From Mayamaea pseudoterrestris (taxonomy: Eukaryota; Bacillariophyta; Bacillariophyceae; Sellaphorales; Sellaphoraceae): a stretch of 64,000 nt of DNA. The stretch is taken from contig BROI01000023.1 in NCBI GenBank assembly GCA_027923505.1, positions 62,001-126,000 on the forward strand. Reading direction: 5' to 3'. Below the pieces are notes generated by a model. It worked only from the letters and a program-made list of their open reading frames with translations. It did not search any database and was not told the DNA's origin. This document shows, one piece after another, positions 44,621-55,646 of this stretch (positions are counted from its first letter, which is position 1; the number at the start of each line of letters is the position of its first letter). Both the position numbers and the translations under genes were made by a program.

Positions 44621-46198
44621 TTAAATTGCTTCGTCCTCTAACAAAATCTCCTTGTTTGTCGGTGGAAGAGGCTCGTCAGTTGACGTCTGCTCCGTATCTG
44701 ATTCACCATCCTTGCCATTGTGCTTGATAAGAGAGTCTGGTACGCTTGTGGGCGCTTCATCAATGATGTCGACCGCTTCCTTCTTGGCATTGTCGGGAAA
44801 CGAGTCGTCACTCACCACACCCTTGGAGGCACTCTTGTTCCATGGCGCGTCGTCAGTGTCAACTCCCTCTCCATGCGACGAGTCATCATCGTCCTTATCG
44901 CCGCCGTCACCACCAAGCGAAGCATCGTCGCCATCACCATCCGGGTCACTCACGTCCGAGTGGACCGAGCCATCATCCTTGGCCTCGATGAAGAGTTCGG
45001 GGTGATTTCCATTCATCGACCTGCCGTTACTGTCGTCGGAAAGGATGACTTCCTTCTTCTTGGTGAGTCGGACTGAGTCGTTGATAGGAAGACCTCGAAG
45101 GGCACTCAATGTCGCCGACGGACCAAGGTGGTCGTACTTTTTGTCCGACAAAACGTTCCAGTTGGCAAGTTCCACTTCTTCAAGATTGATGCCGTCAAAC
45201 TCGCCTGATGCCTTGAGCTTGGCAATGAGCTTATCTTGATTCGCAATGGTGTCTTCGTACAAGGCTTGCATGGAGCTATGAGTAGCATCCAGCGTCATGA
45301 GATTCATTTCGCACAGTGCTTGCTTGTCGGAAAGCCATCCTTTGCAACGTTGCAAATACTTTTTCATTTCTCTCGTTGACTTTTTAACCTTGGACTTTTG
45401 CTTTTCGAGGGCAAGCATTTGATGCATGTTTCGACAAAGCTGGGCTTCCAAAGCGAGTTCTTCGTCTGTTCCCTTTTTCTTCCACTTTTTGCTCGCCTTC
45501 ATCATGGCCTTGGCGTATTCATGAATATTGTAGCCAGATGCGACAAACGCCTTTTGCGTTCGTTTGAGCTTGTCGAGAATTTGCATCATGGACTTTTCTT
45601 GTCGCTGTCTCTTGAATGAATGTCTCGTTTCGACGCGGTTTCCCTGCAGTCGATGCGCCTTGAGTGTCTTTTGCATGAGTTTGATCCGTCGTCGCAAGTC
45701 TTGGTATTGGGGATCAGCCTTAATTTCCTCGGCGTACAGCTGCCTCGCTTGCGCGTCTCTAATCTCCTCTGCCTTTTTTTCTGCAGCAATACGAATTTCC
45801 TCCGCTTTGGCTTGAGCAGCAGCAACTCCTCCTTGTAACCATCCAAGCGCCGAAGCCTTTTTGTCCTCCCATGCTTGAGCAGCTTCTTCCTCCTTCTTTC
45901 GCTGTTCCTCGAGCCTTTTGCTTTGAAAGTCATCGACAATCTTTGTCTGCGCGTTGGACGCCCCCACCAAAACTCGAAGTTCCGCCGGTGATAAATGAGG
46001 ATTCTTGGCGGCTGCCATGGCCATTTCCATTGCGACGCGTATTTCCTCATCCTGCTCGGCTTGCTGCTTCATTTCCTCAGACATTTCTGGCTCCTTGTAG
46101 GTTGCTTCTGGTGCTGGTGGTGCAGCGGTCGTTACTTCCTCCTCGGCAGCTGCAGTCTCGTCTGCTGCAGCATCCATTTGCTCTTCTTCCGACGACAT
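44621..46198 (-). CDS. Acidic coiled-coil protein of unknown function
   Basis: From the ATG at 46,198 it encodes 525 residues. The N-terminus is Ala/Glu-rich; the middle (about 90-300) is a long charged coiled coil (QRKKEEEAAQAWEDKK..., KKAEEIRDAQARQLYAEEIK...). Helices with Cys, Met and Lys follow, then a highly acidic tail (DPDGDGDDASLGGDGGDKDD). No domain is recognised. Convergent with the MIT-like gene (about 106 bases between stops). Confidence 0.8.
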   Translation of the reverse strand: MSSEEEQMDAAADETAAAEEEVTTAAPPAPEATYKEPEMSEEMKQQAEQDEEIRVAMEMAMAAAKNPHLSPAELRVLVGASNAQTKIVDDFQSKRLEEQRKKEEEAAQAWEDKKASALGWLQGGVAAAQAKAEEIRIAAEKKAEEIRDAQARQLYAEEIKADPQYQDLRRRIKLMQKTLKAHRLQGNRVETRHSFKRQRQEKSMMQILDKLKRTQKAFVASGYNIHEYAKAMMKASKKWKKKGTDEELALEAQLCRNMHQMLALEKQKSKVKKSTREMKKYLQRCKGWLSDKQALCEMNLMTLDATHSSMQALYEDTIANQDKLIAKLKASGEFDGINLEEVELANWNVLSDKKYDHLGPSATLSALRGLPINDSVRLTKKKEVILSDDSNGRSMNGNHPELFIEAKDDGSVHSDVSDPDGDGDDASLGGDGGDKDDDDSSHGEGVDTDDAPWNKSASKGVVSDDSFPDNAKKEAVDIIDEAPTSVPDSLIKHNGKDGESDTEQTSTDEPLPPTNKEILLEDEAI

Positions 46199-46697
46199 GG
46201 TAGACAACTACTACTAGTTGCAATCGCTATACGCTCGACGCAATAGTCACTCTATCGTCCTGCAACCGATGGATGCACGCGAAGATCCAGCGGGTCGTCG
46301 TGAACCTCCGAGGGGCTGTGATAAAAAGGGTCACACGAAATGACTCTTCGATTCATCGAAGCGATCTTGCGTGCCAGAATGACCTTGTCGGTCTTAAGGA
46401 TGGGGATGTCGGTTGAATTAGCTACCGCACGCGTATGTGAGATACTGAACTATTTCTGACGTCTTTGACTTGCACGTTTAATTTGTTTTGCATTTTGCGA
46501 CATAAACATGTACTGTCTTGAGGAAAGACGCAGTTTCTGAAATATTATTTTATGAAGAATGCTAAGTTTTACCAGGCAACTGTTGTGTACTCAATTTCAT
46601 CGGCACGACGAGCAGCAGCAGCCTTGTTGGGTCAGCAATCAGACAGGGATGCGTAATGGTCACAGGGACCACAGAAGAAGGTCGTAATGATCATATT
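46199..46697. other. Intergenic region
   Basis: About 500 bases between two minus-strand genes, AT-rich in its middle. No gene or repeat is seen. Confidence 0.4.
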
Positions 46698-48013
46698 TTA
46701 CAGGGCTCCGCATGTTATTTCCATAGCTCTGCCTTTCTCGTCAATTGACGATGCCGCTTGGCATTCAGTGGTTGCTTCAATGGAGTCGCATAAATGCTCG
46801 ACTTCGGGTGTCGTCTCGTTGCTAGTGATGACATTCTGAGTGTGCAGTTGACTTTCATCAGCATTGCAAGTCTCTTCCTTACGACCCCCTCGCAGTTTGG
46901 CCAAATCGCCTTTGCTCACTCCAGCATTCAATAGTTGTTTCCATGTGGCCACGGTTTTGCTGCCGTGTTCAACGTCCTTCTCATATTCAATGCCACTCGC
47001 GTTGGCGCAAAGTAGCTTTAGTATTGGTAGACAAACTAATCCAGCTTCGTCACAAAAGTATGTCTGATGCAGCCGCTTTGTTCTTTGCTGACACAACTCC
47101 TTGTATCGAATCCGATCCAGCTTTTGCTTCGTACATTCATCCACTGTCAAAAAGACGTGCCGGCAAAAGGGACAATCTGAATGCCGTAATAACCATTCTT
47201 TTATGCATTCGTGATGGTCTGATGGATTTTCAACGAGCGCAAATGAGAAAGCATTCTGACAGCAGTGTTGCTGCGCATTCAATGTCAACCCTAGACTTAC
47301 AAACATGATTACACTGCTCATTTGGACTCCAAGAAACAATCTCATTCACTTTAAACGCCGACATGCATATTGGACACTCCTTGTCCTCCATATAGTCAGA
47401 CTCGGTAGTTTCATGCGTGTCGTACGATGCGGTTTGTTGCAGTGGCGGCGCAGGACTACCAGTCCCAAATTCCTGTCCATCTTCAGTATCTTTACTATTA
47501 CATGCAGATGCGAACTTTAAAGTTGATTGCTCAGTAGTATCGCCCGCATGTTTGTTCCTGCATTCGCACTCATCGTCATGAGCTCGAACTCTCTGTCAAA
47601 TTGTAAACAAGATTGAATTGGGAATAGAGGACAAATCAGTAAAAGGAGGATGACACCATCCGATTACACTGTCGCATAGACATGTGATATCACTCGATAT
47701 GTGTTACCTTTGTAATGAGCCACCCTTCAATCGTTTCATAGCGAGAATCGACTCGTTTTTTGCTGACAGGTGCCAGCGATCGCAGTCGCGTCCACAGGGG
47801 CGGCACAATGAGATAAAGGAGCAGACACGCCAGCAGTATGATAATCCCAATCAGCGCACCAACAATGGCAACATCTTGGTCTGGACGGCTAGCGGTAGCT
47901 TCCATGGGTAAGGGTTCAGGTGTCGATGACTGTAGAACCGATGTGGTGTCGGCAACACGAATGTACGGACCATTCGTCACCTCGTTTTTGGTTCGGTTCA
48001 TTGGCTGTGTCAA
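46698..48013 (-). CDS. Transmembrane RING-H2 ubiquitin ligase (5' end unresolved)
   Basis: At least three exons: up to 48013-47708, 47592-47301 and 47218-46698, with introns of 115 and 82 bases (GT-AG). Together they give about 372 residues from the first in-frame codon. A single transmembrane helix (VAIVGALIGIIILLACLLLYLIV) is followed by a Cys-containing linker. The RING-H2 finger is split by the second intron: ECPICMSAF... in one exon and CNHVYHHECIKEW...CPFCR rebuilt across the junction, giving all eight ligands (C-x2-C, C-x-H, H-x2-C, C-x2-C). The C-terminus is polar. Membrane RING-H2 proteins of this layout (ATL or PA-TM-RING) ubiquitinate membrane or secretory cargo. There is no ATG at the head of the last exon found, so an upstream exon is expected. 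A coding-looking segment (HRFVVSFDNFSSEDFFAMM) lies at about 48,060-48,180, minus strand. Confidence 0.8.
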
Positions 48014-48642
48014 AGGTCAATATAGACAATATCTAAAAAAGCTAGCTTCAATTGGCGAAAGGACGAATTTCTAAAGTCTCCAAGTTGACCATCATTGCGA
48101 AGAAGTCTTCACTCGAAAAGTTGTCGAACGAAACGACGAAACGATGAGTGCCGGCTGGCGCATGAATCGTATCTAGCGTGACTCGTGTTGTCAGTTACAT
48201 GGTCAACGGCGTCGTTCTGGCAAGGCTGGCTCGTGGAAAAAGTGGTTCACAATATTTGAGGCCCATTGAAAGCAACATACAGTCAGCATAGCTTGCTTCA
48301 GCTACCTCTAGGTATAGCGCGGCAACGAGAAGAGAAACTTAACGACACCAAGCAAACTTCATTCTTAATATTAGCCATTTGTGAGTAGATACTGACCGAC
48401 GAGCCTCTCTTGGTCGACATGAGCAGTGTTTCGGCTGCGATTGCAAATGCGCTTCGACAAACACTTTCAAAGTTTAACACCTGTAGATGCATCAAAATGA
48501 AGGTTCGCCAGAACAGATCCGTAGTAACGAAGAGCTGAACGAGATGGAGGAAGCTAGCTCGATTACTGTCATCCATCGTCAAGCCTACGCTCTGCTCTTG
48601 GACAACACGCGCCTTTCCCCACCCATTCATCCTTTCATTCAT

Positions 48643-49179
48643 TCATCCACTATGCGTTCGCTGATACTCTGCCTGTTGCTTTATCAAAGCATCGCGCTCC
48701 ATTTCCTGCAGCCGTTCCACAGTCTCCCAAACCTGCAGCGCTTCCGAGGGTGCGACGCTGCGTGTAATGCCCAAATTAATGGCGACTGCTTCGAGTTGGT
48801 GCGGATTCGTGAACTCTGGGTCATTGTGCAGAGTATCGAGCCAATCGACTGGTGTTGTGTTAACGTTTGGAAGCATCGAAGGATGACTGACGTTTGCAGC
48901 GTCGGCGTTAACGTTGAGTGCTCGTTCTGACTGCTCTAGCTTGTCTGACAAACAATCGTCGGACCAAAGCACCATATTGGTACATACTTCTTCTGTAGGA
49001 GGAACGTCTAAACTATTGGATGACCGGCGAAGGGGCCTTGGAACGGGCTCGGATCGACATGTCACTGCCACGTTCAAGCCGTTCAATAATGGCGATCGTG
49101 ACACTGGCAGCTGTTTGGCATCTGAACAAGAGGAATTTTCGTCGCTCTCATCGGATCCGTAGTCTCCTAAAGCATCCAT
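48643..49179 (-). CDS. SAP30BP/HCNGP-like nuclear protein
   Basis: 178 residues. It begins MDALGDYGSDESDEN, the acidic DYGSD start typical of HCNGP/SAP30-binding proteins. The C-terminal third, LHNDPEFTNPHQLEAVAINLGITRS...ALQ...RLQEMERDALIKQQ, follows the family's F-x-N-P-x-x-L-E-x-x-x-x-x-x-G-I pattern and charged end helix. Human SAP30BP acts in splicing and transcriptional corepression. The assignment rests on these two blocks; the middle is not conserved-looking. Divergent from the next gene (285 bases). Confidence 0.6.
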   Translation of the reverse strand: MDALGDYGSDESDENSSCSDAKQLPVSRSPLLNGLNVAVTCRSEPVPRPLRRSSNSLDVPPTEEVCTNMVLWSDDCLSDKLEQSERALNVNADAANVSHPSMLPNVNTTPVDWLDTLHNDPEFTNPHQLEAVAINLGITRSVAPSEALQVWETVERLQEMERDALIKQQAEYQRTHSG

Positions 49180-49464
49180 TGCGATGCTGTGTTGGTTTGT
49201 CAGCTAATGATTAGTGCTTTTATCATATCGGTCGTTGCGTTCAATATATTTCATGTCGCGACGGTGCGCGCAATTCTTGACCTGATGTCGCAACGGTTCC
49301 TGTGAGTACCGGTGCGGCATGCACGATGCATTTTCAAAGAACAAGCGTTCCTCATCGAGGCATCACTCGTTTGACATTCGACCATGAAGATGCTCCGACG
49401 CTGCGCCCACATGCCCATAAGATAGCAATACCATTATCTGCAACCAAGCGAAACAGTGCAAAGC

Positions 49465-49992
49465 ATGAACGAGCAAGACTACGAATCAGCTGTTGCAAAC
49501 GCATTGACCCTGGCCCTCGAAGCTGAGCTCGACTGCGACGACGCCATCGCAACTTCAACTGCCCACATTCCATCGGATTATCGACCAACAGCCGCCGACA
49601 CTTGGACAATTGGAGAAAAGGAGTTTTCCATTGAGATTGGAGGGCATGAGCTGCTAGCCAGCATTCCGTCGACTCGGTCCTCGGTGAGCAGTGATCCGAA
49701 CGATGTGGATGAGTCAGAGTATCATCGCGACGATGATGCTTCACTATCGGAGCAAGAAGCAGAGGATGACGATGAAGACTACTATGATGATGAAGACTAT
49801 GAAGAAGATGGAGGTGGTGATGAGGGCGAATACGAAGATGATTATCAATTTACAAGAGGGGATTTTGAGCAAAATGACTGCCCGATTGACGCTGACGCCC
49901 AAGCCGATCACCCTTCCTTGACTGAACGAATAGTTGACAATCGGCAGCAAAGTTGCGAACCAAACAGTGCCCAATTATCGTTAACTCGATAG
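49465..49992 (+). CDS. Small acidic protein of unknown function
   Basis: 175 residues from the ATG at 49,465 (MNEQDYESAVANALTLALEAELD). A central low-complexity acidic tract (EAEDDDEDYYDDEDYEEDGGGDEGEYEDDY) is encoded by GAT/GAA-rich DNA. The N-terminal helix is the only ordered-looking part. No domain is recognised. Confidence 0.55.
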   Translation: MNEQDYESAVANALTLALEAELDCDDAIATSTAHIPSDYRPTAADTWTIGEKEFSIEIGGHELLASIPSTRSSVSSDPNDVDESEYHRDDDASLSEQEAEDDDEDYYDDEDYEEDGGGDEGEYEDDYQFTRGDFEQNDCPIDADAQADHPSLTERIVDNRQQSCEPNSAQLSLTR

Positions 49993-50273
49993 AGTATTAT
50001 CTACTTTGTTTTTCGTCGCAAAGCTGGCTGGCTGTCGATCAGGAATGGCAACAACGAGACCAACAAATTAGTCTCCTACTCGTACAAAACAATCAAACCA
50101 ATTTCACTATCGGCACTGGACGACATTTAACATAATCGCATCGTAAGATGGTTAAGTAGCTTTTGGTAGATAGATTGTTTCTAGACGAGCACCCAAATAT
50201 CCGCCAAGGGCTGCATCTGCGTAGCTGGCTATGCTGCAACTGTAAAGTTTTCGTTGGTGATAGACTGCTGTCG

Positions 50274-50393
50274 TCATAGTCGGCCTGGCTTGGGCTTCTT
50301 GTTTCCTTCCCGTCGCTTGAACCCGTCACTGATGAAGTGCGTGCCGCCATTGGATGCATTCACCGTTTGAGCAGTAGACTCAGATTTCATCAT
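50274..50393 (-). CDS. Possible 39-residue basic microprotein
   Basis: A short frame that starts with two Met codons and ends FKRREGNKKPKPGRL before a TGA. Its composition (Ser/Thr/Asn then strongly basic) looks protein-like compared with surrounding frames, but it could also be a chance frame or the end of a spliced gene. Nothing similar is recognised. Confidence 0.25.
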   Translation of the reverse strand: MMKSESTAQTVNASNGGTHFISDGFKRREGNKKPKPGRL

Positions 50394-51876
50394 TCCGTTA
50401 AAAGACAAAGCTCCAGCGCTCGCAACATAATCGTTGTAACCTCACCTTAGCAAAGTACGAAGTTTGGAGTGTCATTTATTTGCGCCCAAGCCATTTAATT
50501 ATATCGCTTGCATTCGCCTCGAACTCAAACCACTCCATCTTCTTTCATGTACAGTTTTTCGCCAAGTTTAACATTGACATTGTTCCATGCGACAGTTTGC
50601 TCGCCGGACGAGTCTTGGCCGTCTTTCCCGAGTTTTTGCTTGAGCAATCTCTAACAACACAAAAGCCAGGCCAATATGATTGGATGCCAACTTGCTTCGC
50701 ATGGTCTGGAGCTCCCATGCCATACAAACACGCGTTTTAACAACTCTTGCGTGCTTGCGAAGACGCGGTGAATTGTTGTTTGCTCCAATACTTGAATGTT
50801 GTCACTCCCATTGTTTGTACGAAACCTCGTACGCTGCTTTGGCCATTCCGGCGTCCGACTCCCATTCGCGCCGATCAAGCTCCTTGTCTCTCTCATTTGC
50901 AGCGTCAAATTCGTAGCAAGGAGGCACGTCCTCACAAACCTATGTCCATTTCAATCCCAGTAAATGCCTGAGCCTTCGTATTACTCATGAAAAGCTCCGT
51001 GGTGGCAGCAGTTGACTAGACATTGCATGTAGCAGTTGCAGCCATATCCGTTACTATAGCTTGCGGCCACTTGTCGTTCTCCTCTTGCCAAAGTGTCTCA
51101 TGTTGTATTGAATTGAAAAGAAAACAAGATATATGACGCCATTGCACAAGATAGACATGCGTGCATGCACTCATTCATTCCAGCACTCTGGATGCTGTTT
51201 CGTTTCGCTGTTTTAATGCAATCAGCAAGTACTCCTCCATCGAAGTAAGGACAAGGGATAGGCGTTCGTTATCCAATGAATTCGCGCTGCCGATGATTGG
51301 TGGAACGATATCGTTCAAATGATTGACGCTAGTGAAGCCTTTGATATCGCAGTTTTGATTAGAAATTGCTTGCCGCAATTTTTAAACGAAAATCGCACAA
51401 CTGACTTGTGGCGACTGAGAGTGAAGTTGATGCTGCTGCTATTGCTGCTGCCGAAATGATTTCCATCGTCCAGAAAGTCATGAAATCAACCAATTGATCG
51501 AGTATGTAGAGTATGATATGCGTTAACCTCAATACCTTCCCTTGACTTCGACCCTCATGGGAGCATGATGATGGGGTCAATGGCCGATGGCGCGGCGAAT
51601 CGTTCCGAGGTGCATTGCTGTCGCACCGGTTTTGACAAATCGCTGATTGGATGGTAAGACTTAAATAATTTAACGCCTTTTTACCGCGTGACGTTTCACA
51701 CAAAGAGCGAATCACCATGCGCGCTGCGCCCCTCCAACGCCGAGGATACATCCATCACATTCCCTTGCTTGCTGCTCCTTGCTCGCTAATCAGTCTGAGG
51801 TTCCATTCTTATTGCTGCTGCATAACAAAGCGCCTACCAAAGGAGATATTGCTCCGATTGCGTAGTCTTGGTTGCC
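50394..51876. other. Gene-poor stretch before the sulfotransferase gene
   Basis: No convincing complete gene. A minus-strand frame at 51,378-51,175 (67 residues, SLVLTSMEEYLLIALKQRNE near its end) has coding-like composition and could be a last exon, but no partner exon could be joined with confidence. Confidence 0.35.
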
Positions 51877-54800
51877 ATGAAACGAGACCATAATGCTGGC
51901 ACCAAGCAGCAGCAGCAACCCTCATCTCCTCGCACCTTGTCCTCGGATGCAACGGCAATCATTCGATGCATGGGCTATGGCATGGCTTTACTCTTTGCCT
52001 TATGCAGTTTTCATGTTTCGAGACAGATGCTGATCGTTTTGGGCGATCGAGATGAAGGTGGGAGCATGGCAATGAGTCTGACTGCATCGGCAGCAGCATC
52101 TGCAAGTAGCTACAAATATCTACCCGACTATGGATTGCGCCTTCGACGAACAACCACTACAAGTGAAGCATCAGTCTACCAACGACAAAATAACAACAAA
52201 AAGCGAATAGTCAAAAAGACTTTTTCAGTTACTTGGCTCATGTCGTATCCTCATTCAGGAGCGACCTATACGCTCCAAAACATTCAGCACTTGACGCAGC
52301 AATCCACGGCAACCATTTACGAAACGGAAGTTGACGACGAGCATGTCAGCTACGTGGAAGCAAGTCACTTGGTTCAAATGAGTGCTACAGCAAGGAACGC
52401 TCCGCAGCAGGAGCGGCAATCGCTCTCCGACGACTATGCTTCGGACGTTTCGTCGCGCCTGCTCCCCCATGAAAATGATGCTGCAACAGATGCTCCGCGT
52501 TTTTACCTCTACAACTCATCACTGCCAATTCCCGATAACTTACTAGTCAAGACACATTGCACAAACTTTTGCGAAAATTGCGTCCATGTACATGAAGAGG
52601 AAGCAGATTTTGACGAGTTTGAACGATTGTGTAGAACGGAGCAACGCAAGCAACCACAAAGGGGGCAGACGCCAGTCACTCCGCCCCAGTATACTGTGAG
52701 CAGTGTTATACATCTTTGGCGAAATCCGCTCGATAATATACTATCGCGCATGCACAGCCACGGGTCAGAAGGCTCGTTCAAGAAAGCAACGCGAAGCAAA
52801 GTCTTGGCCTGGTGCAGCTACTCGAAGAGTCATGCGATTGGCGGGACAAGTAGCAGCAATGCCTCGACTGCAATCAACACTAAAATGATACAAAAGGCAC
52901 TCTCATGGCTCGACGACGACGATGAAACAAGTTGGAGCGCACTCGCGGCAAACGTTCCTTGCGTCTTTGACTTGATTCGTCTCGTGCAGTGGCACAATCA
53001 TGCGCTACAAGTTGCCACTCGCGCCAATGTGCCAGTCATGCACCTTTACTACGAGGACTATGCCACCAATGACGAATCGCTGCGGGATACTAATCGCGAC
53101 TTACTATCGTTTTTGAATTTGAAAGGTGTTGCCTCGTCGTCGCCACTGCCATTCGACGCTTCCAGTGAAAGATACGCGCGCTTCTTTACGCAGATGGAGC
53201 TATCAAGCATGGCCAAACTCATCAAGCGACTAGCGAGTCGAGACACTTGGCCATTTATTAGAAACTATGTGCATGAGCTGCGGCTGACTGAGACTTTTGA
53301 GATGAAGGATCGAGGGATTGATAAAGCAAACGAAGCAAAGGCGTTGACGCAACTCGGGCCGCACCAACCCGAATTTACATCGGACATTGTGTGGCTAGTA
53401 TCTTTTCCAAATAGCGGTACAAGCTACACGATGAACAATGTCCGCCGGACAAGTAACATGACGACTGCCACCAACTACGCCGCCGAAGCCATTCAAACAG
53501 CGGGTCGCTTGGTGCCAGTGAAGCCCAATCTGCCGGATGGTCCGTATTTGCTCTTACCAAACTTGCAAGTTCCAAAGTACAGTTTAACCAAGACGCACTG
53601 CACAGCGTACTGCGACGCTTGTCAAACCATGGATACTGTCCGAGCGTTGGATCAGTTCGAGGAAGGCTGTCGAATTGTTACAAAGGGAGTCTGGCCGAAT
53701 TTAACAAAGATATCGCAGCGATATGAACCGGTCAAGGGTGAGTGAGAATTCAAAGCGATGTGCATGGCACTTTGCTGAGAAATACCAGTGTTGGCCACCA
53801 AAATATCTGACACTTTACACCTTTACGAACAGCGGTTCACATTTTTCGCTCGCCCTTTGACAATCTCGTGGCGCGAAAGCACTTGGGATCAAAACGCCGG
53901 TTAACATTGGGCATTTTCAAGCCCGACGACCTAGCCTTTCAAGACAGTCGGGAGGGCATGGTGGCTTGGTGCAACTTCATCGACAAAGGATTTATAACGA
54001 GCGCACACAACAAGGGCATCCAGCCATTTACACCGGAACTGGAAGCACTGTTTCGCAAGGTGCCATGCTACTCGGACTGGTTTCGCTACATCCAATGGCA
54101 CGACCTGGCCATGGCGGCGGTAGGACGAATGGAGATTCCGGTGCATGACATTTACTACGAAAGCTACTCTGACAATTACGACCACACGGTGCGAAAATTG
54201 AACCAGTTTTTGGAGCTCCCAAGCGTGGTCGAACCGGAACCATTTATCACTGGCAAGCAGTACCGCCATTTCTTCAACCGAGACGACGTTGCGCATGCGC
54301 GCGAGCTAGTCAAGTACTTGTCGACGATGCAGTTGTGGAAAAAGCTGCGGCACTACTTCGACGATGATCAGTTTGGATTCAAGGAGAATTTGAGTAGTGG
54401 TGCAGTAGGTATCCAGCAATCCGCGAACGACCACGTTGCTAGCGAAGAGGACAATATTGCGGTTGGGATCATTGATGAAGAGCAGAAGGAAGCAACAATC
54501 AACGATGCAGGCGACGACGATGACGGGGAGGAGTTGGAAGGAGAAGACGATGATGATGTTGATGATGGTACGGACGATGATGCATCTGCAAGTGGAGAAG
54601 GCTTATTAATGCCATCAACATCGCCACGAACGAAAATTGCCTGGTTGATGAGCTTTCCTAATAGTGGTACATCGTATACAATAACAAACATTCAACACAT
54701 GTCAAACATGACGCAGGCTACAAACCATGGTATGGAAGCGAACCAGTCGCTACCTCTGTTGCCCGATCTGCCGAATGGCCCATTTATCCTTGATCCGCAA

Positions 54801-55556
54801 AGAGAAGTTGGCAAATACACTTTGGTAAAAACACATTGCACTGGATACTGCGATGTCTGCAATCAGACCCAATCGAAAAAGAAGCTACGCGCTTTTCAAA
54901 TGGGATGCGTCTCGACTAAGAGAAACGAAAACGGAGTCTTCGTCGTGCACAAATACAATGAAACTATTCCAAAGAAAGCAGTTCACGTATTCCGCAATCC
55001 TTTTGATAACATGGTTGCACGTATGCACCTTGGCGTCAAGGATCGGCGGATGGCTGGCTTTCCAAGTTCTCTTTTGAACACGTTCAATGATACCGAGGCA
55101 GGTATTCTGTCCTGGTGTAGCTACATGGATGCTGAGTTTGCTAAGGCGTCCAACAGTAGCTACTTTTCAGCCGAAACGTTGCAGCTGATGCCGCAGGTTC
55201 CATGCCATTCCGACTTGTTCCGCTACATACAATGGCACAATCTCGCCATCCAACTCGTCGACAAGCTCCAGCTACCACATTTGATGGTTCATTACGAGGA
55301 TTACGCGACCGACTACAATACGACAATGAATAGCTTGCTAAAATTTCTGGATGTCGAGCCAGTCCAGGCGCCGCTTGACTTTGTCCTTGGCAAATCGTAC
55401 GTACATTTGTACAGCAAGCAGCATGCTCGGTCCATGGCTCTTTTGGCTCGATCTATGGCGAGTCCAAGCTGCTGGGAACAAGTAAGACGTTACTTCCAAG
55501 AATTTTTTTCGGTCGATGACCAGAATCTTCTGGCGTCCAAGGCAACGGCACGATGA
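51877..55556 (+). CDS. Membrane-anchored protein with three tandem sulfotransferase domains
   Basis: Two exons, 51877-53737 and 53833-55556, with a 95-base intron, encode 1,194 residues. The join restores ...EPVK-AVHIFRSPFDNLVAR. A type II signal anchor (about 28-56) suggests a Golgi lumenal enzyme. Three full copies of a sulfotransferase-like domain follow. Each has a PAPS 5'-phosphosulfate loop (SYPHSGATYT at 123; SFPNSGTSYT at about 509 and about 895), a KTHC-x3-C-x2-C block, a 3'-phosphate motif (LWRNPLDN, IFRSPFDN, VFRNPFDN) and an HYEDYAT-like segment. Domain 1 has His in the P-loop where the others have Asn. A polyacidic linker separates domains 2 and 3. The family moves sulfate from PAPS to sugars, proteins or small molecules; the acceptor is unknown. 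I preferred the Met at 51,877 as the first ATG in frame. Convergent with a second sulfotransferase gene. Confidence 0.9.
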
Positions 55557-55646
55557 TGGAAAATCCCTTCGACCATAAATATCGTTAATATTGGTAGCAA
55601 TAAAACACAATTTCACTCCGTAACATAGCATTATCTATCTTGCTTC

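Noticed and set aside
51359-51751. 130-residue minus-strand open frame
   Set aside because: Mixed composition with an Ala run from GCA triplets; no domain or credible splice partners.
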